A program made the translations under genes and the position numbers. The notes below the pieces were generated by a model, which was not told where the DNA came from, did not search any database, and was given only the letters and a program-made list of their open reading frames with translations. This document shows, one piece after another, positions 1 through 9,759 of a stretch of 35,608 nucleotides of DNA. Source of the stretch: Streptomyces anandii JCM 4720 (GTDB taxonomy: Bacteria > Actinomycetota > Actinomycetes > Streptomycetales > Streptomycetaceae); contig NZ_BMVJ01000003.1 of NCBI RefSeq assembly GCF_014650655.1, forward strand, positions 187,860 to 223,467, written 5' to 3'. Every line of letters starts with the position of its first letter. Position 1 is the first letter of the stretch.

Positions 1-1766
<1,766 letters not shown>

Positions 1767-1857
1767 AAACGCGGGGGCGTGCGGATCCCGCCGGGGCGGC
1801 ACCGTCCGCGTCGGCCGGAACCGCCCACGGTGCCTCACCCCAGTGGCCGTACGGCGC

Positions 1858-2229
1858 TCAGCGGCTTTCCAGGCGGACGTGCAGCTCCCTCTCCTGGTCG
1901 CCGGAGGCCGAGCTCAGGTCCTGGACGGTGAACAGGGAGTCCAGCGTCGTACGGAACCGGTCGATCGCCCAGTAGCCGCCCTGCGCGTCGGCCGTGACGG
2001 AGGCGCCCAGCCTGGCCGGGCCGCAGTCCCCGCCGTGGGCGTCGGCCACGTCGAAGGTGCCGAGCCACACCGTAGGCCGCACCTCGTGGTAGTCGCGGGG
2101 CACGTCCTCCGCGCACCGGTCCGAGGAGAAGCACGCGCACAGGGCGTCGAACACCGTCCGGGCGTCCTCCTTGCTGCATCCGCTCAGCTCCACCGAGACG
2201 GATTCCGGGTGCCCTCGCTCACTGTCCAT
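1858..2229 (-). CDS. Small conserved hypothetical protein
   Basis: The product has 123 residues with no signal peptide, no membrane segment and no domain I recognise with certainty. It is mixed alpha/beta. It contains Cys residues near positions 18 and 31 (SGCSKED, LCACFSSDRC) and a GTFDVAD segment, and ends in a charged tail. The ATG at 2229 was chosen over an upstream in-frame start because a strong GGAAGGAG ribosome site lies 8 bases before it. Codon use matches the neighbours and coding bias is clear on this strand. It is transcribed alone, between the divergent fadH promoter region and the divergent phosphatase gene. Similar small proteins are common in Streptomyces without a known role; I assign no function. 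Confidence 0.72.
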   Translation of the reverse strand: MDSERGHPESVSVELSGCSKEDARTVFDALCACFSSDRCAEDVPRDYHEVRPTVWLGTFDVADAHGGDCGPARLGASVTADAQGGYWAIDRFRTTLDSLFTVQDLSSASGDQERELHVRLESR

Positions 2230-2499
2230 GGTGGTCGCTCCTTCCGGTACCGCACGGGGTCCCCCCGGGCCGCGCCCCACCCTCACCCCTCAGCAAAGCA
2301 CCGACGCCCGCAAACGGCACCACCACCTGCCTCCTTCCCGCGGCGGTCCGTCCGGGCCATTCGGCGGGACGGGCGCCGCCGTGTTGAGAGATGGTGGAAG
2401 CAGCGCCGGACCGTCTCAAAAAAGCGTGCGGGCGCGGTACAACAGGGTGTGTCGCACGGGGACGACGGGCCGCGTGGACGGGCGAAGGCGGTGCGTGGG

Positions 2500-4578
2500 A
2501 TGACTGCAGCCGGGGCTCCCTCGGCCGGGGGAGACGGGCCGGTGCGCGGACCGGTGCGGCCCAGCGGGCTGCTCGACGTGCTCGGCGTGGCCTCGGTGGT
2601 CCTCGACGCCGAGGGGCGCATCGTGCTGTGGAGCCCGCAGGCCGAGGAGCTCTTCGGCTACTCGGCGCAGGAGGCGCTGGGGCAGTACGCGGCACGGATC
2701 ATGGTCCACGAGGAGTACCTCGACCTGGTGGTCAAGCTCTTCGCCGACGTGCTGCAGACCGGCGAGGGCTGGGCGGGCGCCTTCCCCATCCGCTGCAAGG
2801 ACGGCAGCACCCGTCTGGTCGAGTTCCGCAACATGCGGCTCCTGGACGACCGGGGTGACGTGTACGCGCTCGGGCTCGCCGCCGACCAGTCGACCGTCCG
2901 GCGGCTGGAGCGCGAGGTGGCCCTGTCGGCGCGGATCGTCTCGCAGTCCCCGATCGGGCTGGCCGTCCTGGACACCCGGCTGCGCTACGTCTCGGTGAAC
3001 CCGGCCCTGGAGCGGATCGACGGGGTGCCGGCCGGCGAGCACGTGGGGCGGATGATCCCGGAGGTGCTGCCGCAGATCGACGCGGACACCCTGGAGGGCG
3101 CGGCCCGGCAGGTGCTGGAGACGGGGCAGCCCCTCGTCGACGTCTTCGCCGTGGGCCGCACCCCCGCCGACCCGGACGAGGACCACGCCTGGACGGTCTC
3201 GCTCTACCGGCTGGAGGACGCGGCCGGCACGGTGCTGGGCGTGGCGGTGTCGATCGTGGACGTCACCGAGCAGTACCGGGCGGGCATCGAGGCGGAGGCG
3301 GCACGCCGGCGCCTGGCGCTGATCGCGGACGCCTCCGCCCGGATCGGCACCACGCTGGACCTGGAGCGCACGGCCCGGGAGCTGGCCGAGGTCGCCGTGC
3401 CGGAGCTGGCCGACGTGGCGGCGGTCGACCTGCTGGAGGCGGTGGTCGCGGGCCGGCGCAGCAGCCTGGGCCCGGCCGAACCGGCGGTGATCCGCGCCCT
3501 GGCCGTGCGCGCGGAGCACTCCGCCGACGCGCTGGAGGCGGCCGACCCTCCCGGTCAGATCGCCAGCTACGGCCCGGACCGCCTGGTCACCGAGTGCGTG
3601 CGCACCGGACGCCCGGTCCTGGTGGCGCAGGTCAAGGACGACGACCTGGCCCGGATCGCCCGCTCACCGGAGGCGGCGGTGCTGCTGGACCGGCTGGGCG
3701 TGCACTCGTATCTCGCCGTGCCGCTGATCGCGCGCGGCGAGGTGCTGGGCGCGCTGGACCTCAAGCGCACCCACAACCCTCGGCCGTTCAGCGAGGACGA
3801 CGTGCTGCTGGCCCGGGAGCTGGCATCGCGGGCGGCCGTGCAGATCGACAACGCCCGCTGGTACCAGAACGCCCGCGACACCGCCCTCACGCTGCAGCGC
3901 AGCCTGCTGCCCCGGCACCCGTCCGTCACGGGCGGCCTGGAGGTCGCCTCCCGCTACCAGCCCGCGGGCGCCACCATCGAGGTGGGCGGCGACTGGTTCG
4001 ACGTGATCCCGCTGGAGAACGACAAGACCGCGCTGGTCGTCGGCGACGTCATGGGCAGCGGGATCAGCGCGGCGGCCACCATGGGGCGGCTGCGCACCGC
4101 GACGAAGGCCCTGGCCTCGCTCGACCTCGACCCGGCCCGGCTGCTGGAGCACCTGGACCGGATCACCGACGGCCTGGACCACTCGATCGCCACCTGCCTC
4201 TACGCCGTCCACGACCCGCGCAATCGGCAGTGCCGCATCGCCAATGCCGGCCATCTGCCGCCGGCCCGGATCCGGGTGGGCCACCCGCCCGAGTTCCTCG
4301 ACCTGCCGACCGGGGTCCCGCTGGGCGTGGGCGGCATCCCCTTCTCCACCACCGCCTTCGACCTGGAGCCCGGCGACCGGCTGGTGTTCTACACCGACGG
4401 GCTCGTCGAGACCCGCCGCCATCCGCTGGACGAACGTCTCCAGACGCTCCTGACCCTGCTCGACGACCCGGCCCGCCCGCTGGAGGAACTGTGCGACCTC
4501 CTCCTGCGCACCCTCCACCAGCCGGACAACCACGACGACGTGGCCCTGCTGGTGGCCCGCGTCCAGTCGACGCGGTGA
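2500..4578 (+). CDS. PAS-PAS-GAF-SpoIIE serine phosphatase (RsbU-like)
   Basis: This 692-residue soluble sensor phosphatase has PAS 1 at about 25-135, PAS 2 at about 148-262, GAF at about 283-455 and a PP2C/SpoIIE catalytic domain at about 484-688. Metal-binding motifs of the PPM fold are present: GGDWFD (496-501), GDVMGSG (515-521), YTDG (631-634) and NHDDVALL (677-684). The AATMGRLR helix is typical of RsbU-type enzymes, which dephosphorylate STAS anti-anti-sigma proteins and so release sigma factors. There is no kinase domain and no transmembrane helix, so it senses a cytoplasmic signal. The start is uncertain: the ATG at 2500 follows GGCGAAGGCGG, while an in-frame GTG at 2449 would add 17 residues. 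A STAS protein (25250-25579) and an HATPase protein (28543-28968) in this window are possible but unproven partners. Transcription ends at the 22-bp hairpin just downstream. Confidence 0.92.
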   Translation: MTAAGAPSAGGDGPVRGPVRPSGLLDVLGVASVVLDAEGRIVLWSPQAEELFGYSAQEALGQYAARIMVHEEYLDLVVKLFADVLQTGEGWAGAFPIRCKDGSTRLVEFRNMRLLDDRGDVYALGLAADQSTVRRLEREVALSARIVSQSPIGLAVLDTRLRYVSVNPALERIDGVPAGEHVGRMIPEVLPQIDADTLEGAARQVLETGQPLVDVFAVGRTPADPDEDHAWTVSLYRLEDAAGTVLGVAVSIVDVTEQYRAGIEAEAARRRLALIADASARIGTTLDLERTARELAEVAVPELADVAAVDLLEAVVAGRRSSLGPAEPAVIRALAVRAEHSADALEAADPPGQIASYGPDRLVTECVRTGRPVLVAQVKDDDLARIARSPEAAVLLDRLGVHSYLAVPLIARGEVLGALDLKRTHNPRPFSEDDVLLARELASRAAVQIDNARWYQNARDTALTLQRSLLPRHPSVTGGLEVASRYQPAGATIEVGGDWFDVIPLENDKTALVVGDVMGSGISAAATMGRLRTATKALASLDLDPARLLEHLDRITDGLDHSIATCLYAVHDPRNRQCRIANAGHLPPARIRVGHPPEFLDLPTGVPLGVGGIPFSTTAFDLEPGDRLVFYTDGLVETRRHPLDERLQTLLTLLDDPARPLEELCDLLLRTLHQPDNHDDVALLVARVQSTR

Positions 4579-4585
4579 CCGGCCC

Positions 4586-4632
4586 AGGTGTATCGGTCAC
4601 GAGCGTTGTCAACGCTCGTGACCGATACACCT
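4586..4632. terminator. Perfect 22-bp hairpin between convergent genes
   Basis: The arms 4586-4607 and 4611-4632 are exact reverse complements over 22 bases with a 3-base loop (GTC). The left arm starts AGGTGTATCGG and the right arm ends CCGATACACCT. It begins 8 bases after the phosphatase stop codon, and its last two bases are part of the stop codon (TAG, 4633-4631) of the convergent methyltransferase gene. It can therefore fold in both transcripts as a bidirectional terminator. There is no U-tract, which is usual for Streptomyces. Its GC content (about half) is lower than its surroundings. Confidence 0.85.
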
Positions 4633-5455
4633 AGGACCTTTCGCCGATCACGACGTGGGCGTACAGCTCCTCGTGGGCGGCGAGGCGGGCGGTCAGGCCC
4701 GCGCCGGTGAAGGCGGCCAGCGCCGCCGGTGACTGATGCTCACCGGTCTCGACGAGGAGGCAGCCGCCCGGGGCGAGCCACTCGGTGGCCCCGGCGGCGA
4801 CCCGGCGCAGTACGTCGAGGCCGTCGGCGCCGCCGTCCAGGGCGACCAGCGGCTCGTGTTCCCGCGCCTCGGGCGGAAGGAGGCCGACCTCACCGGTGGG
4901 CACATAGGGGACGTTCGCCGCCAGGATGCCGACGCGGCCGCGCAGGGCCGCCGGGAGCGCCGAGAACAGGTCGCCCTCGTGGACGTGGCCGCCCAGGGGC
5001 TCGACGTTGCGCCGGGCGCAGCGCACCGCGGCCGGGTCGACGTCGGCGGCGTGCAGTTCGACCGGTCCGAGCGCGGCGGCCAGCGCGGCCCCGACCGCGC
5101 CCGAGCCGCAGCAGAGGTCCACCACGACCGACGCGTCCGGGACTCGGGCGAGCGCCTGGTCGACCAGGAACTCGGTGCGGCGCCGGGGCACGAAGACACC
5201 TGGTTCCACGGCGACCCGCCGGCCGTGGAACTCCGCCCAGCCCAGGACGTGTTCGAGGGGCAGGCCCGTCGCGCGCCGGGCGACCAGGTCGGTGATCTCC
5301 TGCTCGGTGCGCGCGGTGGCGAGGATCAGTTCGGCCTCGTCCTCGGCGAACACACAGCCGGCCGCGCGCAGCGCCGTGACGGCGGCCTCCCGTGCCGACG
5401 GCGGGAACGGCACGGGCGCGAAGCGGGACGGCGCGGGCGGAGGGGGTACGGGCAT
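4631..5455 (-). CDS. PrmC/HemK-related protein N5-glutamine methyltransferase, actinobacterial side branch
   Basis: The 274-residue class I SAM methyltransferase has the HemK layout. A helical N-terminal domain (about 20-75) ends in a LEHVLGWAEFHG segment, followed by the VFVPRRRTEFLV strand. SAM motif I is VDLCCGSGA (112-120), the acidic motif is AADVDPAA, and the active-site tetrapeptide is NVPY at 181-184. Canonical PrmC enzymes, which methylate the GGQ glutamine of release factors, have NPPY; the NVPY form marks an actinobacterial PrmC-related family of unknown substrate. The late motif REHEPLVALDGG is conserved. The ATG at 5455 follows AAAGG. The gene is single, convergent with the phosphatase and divergent from the MarR gene. 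It does not sit beside prfA or rpmE, as housekeeping prmC normally does, supporting a separate role. Confidence 0.85.
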   Translation of the reverse strand: MPVPPPPAPSRFAPVPFPPSAREAAVTALRAAGCVFAEDEAELILATARTEQEITDLVARRATGLPLEHVLGWAEFHGRRVAVEPGVFVPRRRTEFLVDQALARVPDASVVVDLCCGSGAVGAALAAALGPVELHAADVDPAAVRCARRNVEPLGGHVHEGDLFSALPAALRGRVGILAANVPYVPTGEVGLLPPEAREHEPLVALDGGADGLDVLRRVAAGATEWLAPGGCLLVETGEHQSPAALAAFTGAGLTARLAAHEELYAHVVIGERS

Positions 5456-5569
5456 GCGGGCCGGGACCTTTCAAAGACCGCGCGGCCGTTCTCGGCCGCA
5501 GCCCACCCTAACAACGCGCGGACGCCGAGGGTCTCTTCGGTCCTGGCGGCCTTCACCCCGGGCAGTTCA

Positions 5570-5584
5570 GTTGTACTATGCAAC
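5570..5584 (+). promoter_or_regulatory. Inverted repeat over the -10 box of the MarR gene
   Basis: GTTGTA-CTA-TGCAAC (5570-5584) is an inverted repeat with 5 of 6 matching base pairs. It contains the -10-like hexamer TACTAT (5574-5579); the -35 region (TTCACC, 5552-5557) is weak. The repeat sits directly on the promoter, as expected for a self-repressing MarR gene. It uses the same hexamers as the fadH palindrome at 1753-1766. Confidence 0.55.
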
Positions 5585-5607
5585 CGGAGCAGCCGGGGAG
5601 GTATTCC

Positions 5608-6093
5608 GTGTCAGCAGCCGAACGGCCGGACGGGAGCGGCGCCGTCTCCCGCGGCGCCGCCGGGGAGGCGGCCGTCGAGACCATCCAGCGCGAGATGACG
5701 ATCTTCGCCCGCCGGGCGCGTGCCTCGGCGGGCCGCATGCACCCCGAGCTGTCCCTGGTGTCGTACACCCTGCTCGGGCATCTGGAGGAGAGCGGCGGCT
5801 GCCGCGCCACCGACCTGGCCGCCCACTACGCGCTGGACAAGTCCACGGTCAGCCGGCAGGTGGCCGCCCTGGAGCGGGCCGCGCTCATCGAGCGGCGCGT
5901 GGACCCGGACGACCACCGTGTGCAGGTGCTGCACCTGACGGGCGCCGGCCGCCGGATCCTCGCCCAGGTCACCGAGAGCCGCCGGGCGGCCTTCCGCGAG
6001 CGGCTCGCCGACTGGCCCGAGGACGACCTGGAGCGCTTCGCCGCCTATCTCACCCGCTACAACGACTGGCCCCGGCCGCCCGAGGACGCCTGA
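5608..6093 (+). CDS. MarR family transcriptional regulator
   Basis: This 161-residue winged-helix repressor has MarR topology. An N-terminal dimerisation helix (about 20-45) precedes the DNA-reading helices (LAAHYALDKSTVSRQVAALERAALIERR, about residues 73-100, shown here as a region only). The wing contains the signature DPDDHRVQVLHLT, the MarR D-x-R-D-like acidic/basic turn, and C-terminal helices complete the dimer interface. The GTG at 5608 is chosen because GGGGAGG lies 6 bases upstream; an in-frame ATG at 5578 sits inside the operator and has no ribosome site. It converges on the GNAT gene with a 37-base overlap of the 3' ends. It probably represses itself through the repeat at 5570-5584, and the similar palindrome makes fadH a candidate target. 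The ligand is unknown. Confidence 0.88.
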   Translation: MSAAERPDGSGAVSRGAAGEAAVETIQREMTIFARRARASAGRMHPELSLVSYTLLGHLEESGGCRATDLAAHYALDKSTVSRQVAALERAALIERRVDPDDHRVQVLHLTGAGRRILAQVTESRRAAFRERLADWPEDDLERFAAYLTRYNDWPRPPEDA

Positions 6094-6860
6094 GCCGGGA
6101 TCCGGGGCACGCGCGCGCCGAGGAAGGTGACGTGGCGCCGCAGCCGGAAGCCCAGTGACTCGTAGAGCCGGATCGCCCCGGTGTTCGCCGCGCCGGTGTG
6201 CAGGAACGGGGTCTCGCCGCGCTCCCGGACGCCGTGGGCGACGGCGAGGATCAGCCGGGTCGCCAGGCCCTGGCCGCGGAAGGCGGGGTCGGTGCAGACC
6301 GCGCTGATCTCCGTCCAGCCGGACGGGCGCAGCCGTTCCCCCGCCATGGCGACCAGTGCGCCGTCACGGCGTATGCCCAGGTAGGTGCCCAGTTCGAGGG
6401 TGCGCGGCAGGAACGGGCCCGGCCGGGTACGGGCGACCAGGTCGAGCATCTCGGGCACGTCACCGGGACCGAGGACCACCGCCTCCGCATCGGGGGCCGC
6501 GGCCAGCCCGTCGTCCACCAGTTGCACGCCCGGAATCCGGAAGGTGACCTCCCAGCCGTCCGGCAGGCCCCCGGCGAACCCCGCCAGGGCGACCTCTCCG
6601 CCCGCACCCGCGAGGGCCGCGACGTCCGCCCAGTCACCGGCCCCCGGCTCATCGGGCAGGGCCAGCCACGGGGACACCTCGACCGGGTAGCGCAGCACCC
6701 GGCCGTGCCGCTCCGCGAAGTGGGCGTGGGGCCCGGTCAGCGCGCTGAGCACCGGATTGTCGAGCACGTGCCCGGCACCCGGGACGGCACGCGCCCCGAG
6801 GGACCGGGCCACCCCGGCCACGCCTTTCCCGTCGGCGGTCACCGCCGCCGCCTCGCTCAT
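6057..6860 (-). CDS. GNAT family N-acetyltransferase
   Basis: The 267-residue protein has a C-terminal GNAT domain of the FR47 type (about 130-255). Acetyl-CoA binding motif A is visible as an AVCTDPAFRGQGLATRLI segment, with the pyrophosphate loop RGQGLA. Motif B follows as TGAANTGAIRLYESLGF, where the Asn and Tyr are the usual acid/base region. The N-terminal 120 residues form a less conserved half-domain, as in other FR47-like proteins. The start codon ATG (6860-6858) overlaps the stop codon of the upstream oxidoreductase as ATGA, so the two are translationally coupled. The 3' end overlaps the MarR gene by 37 bases on the opposite strand. The acceptor substrate cannot be read from sequence. 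Confidence 0.88.
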   Translation of the reverse strand: MSEAAAVTADGKGVAGVARSLGARAVPGAGHVLDNPVLSALTGPHAHFAERHGRVLRYPVEVSPWLALPDEPGAGDWADVAALAGAGGEVALAGFAGGLPDGWEVTFRIPGVQLVDDGLAAAPDAEAVVLGPGDVPEMLDLVARTRPGPFLPRTLELGTYLGIRRDGALVAMAGERLRPSGWTEISAVCTDPAFRGQGLATRLILAVAHGVRERGETPFLHTGAANTGAIRLYESLGFRLRRHVTFLGARVPRIPAQASSGGRGQSL

Positions 6861-7783
6861 GCGGCGACCTCGATCACGATCTTGCCGCGGGCGTGCCCGT
6901 CCTCGACGGCGCGCAGCGCCTCACCGGCCCGCTCCAGCGGGTACGTCCGGGTCACGTGCGGATCCAGCTCCCCGCGTACGACGAGTCGCGCCACCTCGTC
7001 CAGGACGGCCGCGGTGCGGGCACGGGCCACCCGGGCACCGCCCAGTTCCTCGACGTCCCGGGCCGGCGCGCCCGCGGTGATCAGCTTCGTGCGGTCGGCC
7101 ACCAGTGCGGCCGCCTCGGTGAGCACCTCGCCGCCGACCAGGTCGAAGACCGCGTCGACACCGTCCGGCGCGGCCGCCCGGGCCCGCTCGGCCCAGCCCG
7201 CCCCGGAGGGCACGTGCACCGCGCCGAGCGCCTCGACGAAGTCCTTCTTGCCCTCGCTCGCGACGCCCACGACGTTCAGTCCGAAGGCCCGGGCGATCTG
7301 CGCGGCCGCCGCGCCGACCCCGCCGCCCGCGCCGGTGACCAGCACGGTCGCGCCCGCGGGCAGCGCGAGCTGGCGCAGACCGTCGTAGGCGGTGGCCGCG
7401 GCGACGGGGAGGGTGGCGGCGTCGGTGTGCGAGAGCCCGGCGGGCTTGTGCGCGGCGACCGGGGCGGGCAGCAGCGCGTACCGCGCGTAGCCGCCGGCCG
7501 CGGTGTTGCCGAACACCTCGTCGCCGGCGGCGAAGCCGGTCACGCCCTCGCCGGTCTCCTCGACCACTCCGGACACCTCGTTGCCGAAGACGACCGGGAA
7601 GTCCCGCTCGCCGCTCTCGCCGGGGCGGCGGTATCCGGTGCGCAGCTTCCAGTCGACCGGGTTGACCCCCGCCGCGCGCACCGCGACCAGGATCTGGCCG
7701 GGGCCCGGCCGCGGCCGGTCCACCTCGGCGAAGGCCTCGGTCTCCGGGCCGCCGTACCGGGTGAACACGTACGCCTTCGGCAT
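6857..7783 (-). CDS. NADPH:quinone reductase-like zinc-less alcohol dehydrogenase (MDR family)
   Basis: The 308-residue medium-chain reductase begins with the GroES-like domain (GVNPVDWKLRTGY about 45-57; FGNEVSGVVEETG). It continues with a Rossmann domain carrying the NADPH loop VTGAGGGVGAAAAQIARAFG. The catalytic and structural zinc cysteines of true alcohol dehydrogenases are absent, as in the quinone oxidoreductase branch, which reduces quinones, enones or aldehydes with NADPH. The end shows the family's C-terminal GKIVIEV strand. The ATG at 7783 was preferred over a GTG 9 bases upstream because GAAGGAG then lies at a usable distance; the GTG is almost touching it. The gene is first in a two-gene operon with the GNAT gene (ATGA overlap). 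Confidence 0.9.
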   Translation of the reverse strand: MPKAYVFTRYGGPETEAFAEVDRPRPGPGQILVAVRAAGVNPVDWKLRTGYRRPGESGERDFPVVFGNEVSGVVEETGEGVTGFAAGDEVFGNTAAGGYARYALLPAPVAAHKPAGLSHTDAATLPVAAATAYDGLRQLALPAGATVLVTGAGGGVGAAAAQIARAFGLNVVGVASEGKKDFVEALGAVHVPSGAGWAERARAAAPDGVDAVFDLVGGEVLTEAAALVADRTKLITAGAPARDVEELGGARVARARTAAVLDEVARLVVRGELDPHVTRTYPLERAGEALRAVEDGHARGKIVIEVAA

Positions 7784-8098
7784 CGCTCCCACTCTCCTTC
7801 GCTGTCACCGTGGCTTCGGTGGCGGGGCCCCCGAAGGCCCGCACGTGAGGTGCAAGGAAGATCACCGGGCGGCTATTCCCGGTGGGGGCAGGCGTTCACG
7901 CGCCGTTGGCAGGGCCACGTTTCGCGGCGGCCCGGCCGGGGACTCCGAAGGAAGGCAACCACCCCACGGACCAGGGCCCTTGACCGCCGTCGCGCGGCGC
8001 GCAGGGCCCGCGAAGCCCGGGAGCCGGCGACCGGGCCGGTCGTCCGACGACAGGACCTGGGGCCGCGTGGGGCTCTCCTGCCCGGCGAGGAGGTCGGC
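7784..8098. other. 315-bp intergenic region with a DevR/OsdR-like palindrome
   Basis: This divergent region separates the quinone reductase and the Rv1733c-type gene. I see no ORF with coding bias. It contains the near-palindrome listed at 7968-7985, and GC-rich repeats such as CGGCCCGGCCGGGG near 7928-7941 without a convincing terminator. Confidence 0.5.
7968..7985 (+). promoter_or_regulatory. 18-bp near-palindrome resembling a DevR/OsdR box
   Basis: GGACCAGGGCCCTTGACC matches its own reverse complement at 14 of 18 positions, around a GGGCCC core. It lies 113 bases upstream of an Rv1733c-type gene. In mycobacteria Rv1733c belongs to the DosR dormancy regulon, and Streptomyces has an OsdR system with GGnC-type boxes, so this is a plausible response-regulator site. 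The consensus is recalled rather than checked. Confidence 0.35.
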
Positions 8099-8683
8099 AT
8101 GCGTGCGTCCGTGCGCGGCTGGCGGTGGCGGCGCAATCCGCTGCGGCGCCGGTCGGACGTGGTCGAGGCGTGGACCGGGCTCGCGGTGACGCTCGCGCTG
8201 GTCCTGGGCGCGCCCCTGCTCGGGGCGCTCACCGGCTGGTGGGCCCACGGCCAGGCCCGCGCGGCGCAGCGGGCGGAGCTCGCCGACCGGCACCGCGTAC
8301 GGGCCGAGGTCGTCGGCCGGACGCCGGACCCGCCGCCGTCCGTGCAGGGCGGCGGCCGGCACACGTACCGGGTGGCGGTGCGCTGGAGCGACGCGGACCA
8401 CAGGGTGCACACCCTCGTGGCGCGCGTGCCGCCCGGGACACGGCAGGGCGACACGGTCGGCGTGTGGCTGGATCCCGGCGGGCGCGGCGTCCCGCCGCCC
8501 CCGGACGAGACCGCCGTCTGGCAGCACACCGTGGCCCTGGGCGCCTGCGGCGCGTGCGGGGCGGCCGCCGTCGTCCTGCTCGGCCGCTCGCTGGTGGGGC
8601 GCGTCGCGCTGCGGCACCGGCTGGCCGAGTGGGAGCGCGAGTGGGCCCGTACCGGACCGCGGTGGAGCGGACGCCGGGCCTGA
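8099..8683 (+). CDS. Rv1733c-family membrane protein with two transmembrane helices
   Basis: The 194-residue protein starts with a basic cytoplasmic stretch (WRWRRNPLRRRSDVVEAW), which is the recognisable signature of the actinobacterial Rv1733c family. It then has a transmembrane helix (about 27-48) and a beta-rich extracytoplasmic domain (about 50-150) with YRVAVRWSD and VWLDPGGR segments. A second helix (about 145-168, Ala/Val/Gly rich) leads to a cytoplasmic tail ending in EWERTWAR-like residues. The ATG at 8099 follows GAGGAGG at 5-6 bases. Rv1733c itself is a dormancy-regulon membrane protein of unknown function in Mycobacterium; Streptomyces carries many paralogues. The gene stands alone, with a candidate DevR/OsdR-like site upstream (7968-7985). 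Confidence 0.8.
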   Translation: MRASVRGWRWRRNPLRRRSDVVEAWTGLAVTLALVLGAPLLGALTGWWAHGQARAAQRAELADRHRVRAEVVGRTPDPPPSVQGGGRHTYRVAVRWSDADHRVHTLVARVPPGTRQGDTVGVWLDPGGRGVPPPPDETAVWQHTVALGACGACGAAAVVLLGRSLVGRVALRHRLAEWEREWARTGPRWSGRRA

Positions 8684-8790
8684 GACCGTCATGCGCCGCC
8701 GCCCACGGCCGGAACCGTGCCTGGCGGTGGCCGTGAGGGCGGCCGTACGGTGTGATCATCCGCAGTGTTCCCTCGCGAAGGCGGTTGCCG

Positions 8791-9759
8791 ATGGCCCTGT
8801 TCGACCTTCCCGTCGACGAACTGCGCGAGTACCGCAGCGCGTCCGCCGAGCCGGCGGACTTCGACGCCTTCTGGTCCAAGACGCTCCAGGAGGCGCGCGA
8901 GCACAACCTGGGCGCACGCTTCGAACTGGTCGACACCCATCTGACCACCGTGAAGGTCTACGACGTGACCTTCGCCGGGTACGGCGGCCACCCGGTCAAG
9001 GGCTGGCTCACCCTGCCCGCGCACGTCGACGCGCCGCTGCCGCTGGTGGTGGAGTTCGTCGGGTACGGCGGCGGGCGCGGGCTGCCGCACGAGCACCTGC
9101 TGTGGGCGTCGACGGGCCGGGCGCACTTCGTGATGGACACCCGCGGTCAGGGCAGCGCGTGGGGCGGCGGGGGCGGCACCGCCGATCCGGTGGGCGGCGC
9201 GCCGGCGTACCCCGGTTTCATGACCCGGGGCCTGGACGCGCCCGAGAACTACTACTACCGCCGGGTGTTCACCGACGCCGTGCGCGCGGTGGAGGCGGCG
9301 CGCTCGCATCCGCTGACCGACGCGTCCCGCACGGCCGCGATCGGCACGAGCCAGGGCGGCGGCATCACGATCGCGGTGGGCGGCCTGGTGCCGGACCTCG
9401 CCGCGGTCGCGCCGGACGTGCCGTTCCTGTGCGACTTCCCGCGCGCCGCGACGCTGACGGACCGTCACCCGTACCGTGAGATAGGCCTGTTCCTCAAGAC
9501 GCACCGGGGCCGCGGGGAGGAGGCGCTGCGCACGCTGTCGTACTTCGACGGGGTGCACTTCGCGGCGCGCGGCCGTGCGCCGGCACTCTTCTCGACGGCG
9601 CTGGAGGACCAGACCTGCCCGCCCTCCACGGTGTTCGCGGCCTTCAACGCCTGGGCGCACGAGGACAAGGCCATCGAAGTCTACGACTTCAACGACCACG
9701 AGGGCGGTGGCCCGTACCAGGAGGCGGTGAAACTGCGCTGGCTGAGGTCGTACGCCTGA
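8791..9759 (+). CDS. Acetylxylan esterase / cephalosporin-C deacetylase (carbohydrate esterase family 7)
   Basis: The 322-residue alpha/beta hydrolase starts MALFDLPVDELREYR and shows all CE7 landmarks: the DTRGQG motif at 116-121, the nucleophile elbow GTSQGG with Ser187, the acid Asp273 (ALEDQTCPPST) and the base His303 (FNDHEGGG). CE7 enzymes deacetylate short xylo-oligosaccharides and antibiotics such as cephalosporin C and work as intracellular hexamers; there is no signal peptide, in agreement. The ATG at 8791 fits the family N terminus and has GAAGGCGG upstream; an earlier ATG at 8752 would add a non-conserved stretch. A small hairpin follows the stop codon (9760-9780). No xylan transporter is adjacent, so the natural substrate is open. 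Confidence 0.9.
   Translation: MALFDLPVDELREYRSASAEPADFDAFWSKTLQEAREHNLGARFELVDTHLTTVKVYDVTFAGYGGHPVKGWLTLPAHVDAPLPLVVEFVGYGGGRGLPHEHLLWASTGRAHFVMDTRGQGSAWGGGGGTADPVGGAPAYPGFMTRGLDAPENYYYRRVFTDAVRAVEAARSHPLTDASRTAAIGTSQGGGITIAVGGLVPDLAAVAPDVPFLCDFPRAATLTDRHPYREIGLFLKTHRGRGEEALRTLSYFDGVHFAARGRAPALFSTALEDQTCPPSTVFAAFNAWAHEDKAIEVYDFNDHEGGGPYQEAVKLRWLRSYA

Noticed and set aside
2383..2443. TTGAGA and TACAAC as promoter of the SpoIIE phosphatase
   Set aside because: They are about 50 bases apart, far from the 16-18 base spacing needed; no other pair is convincing.
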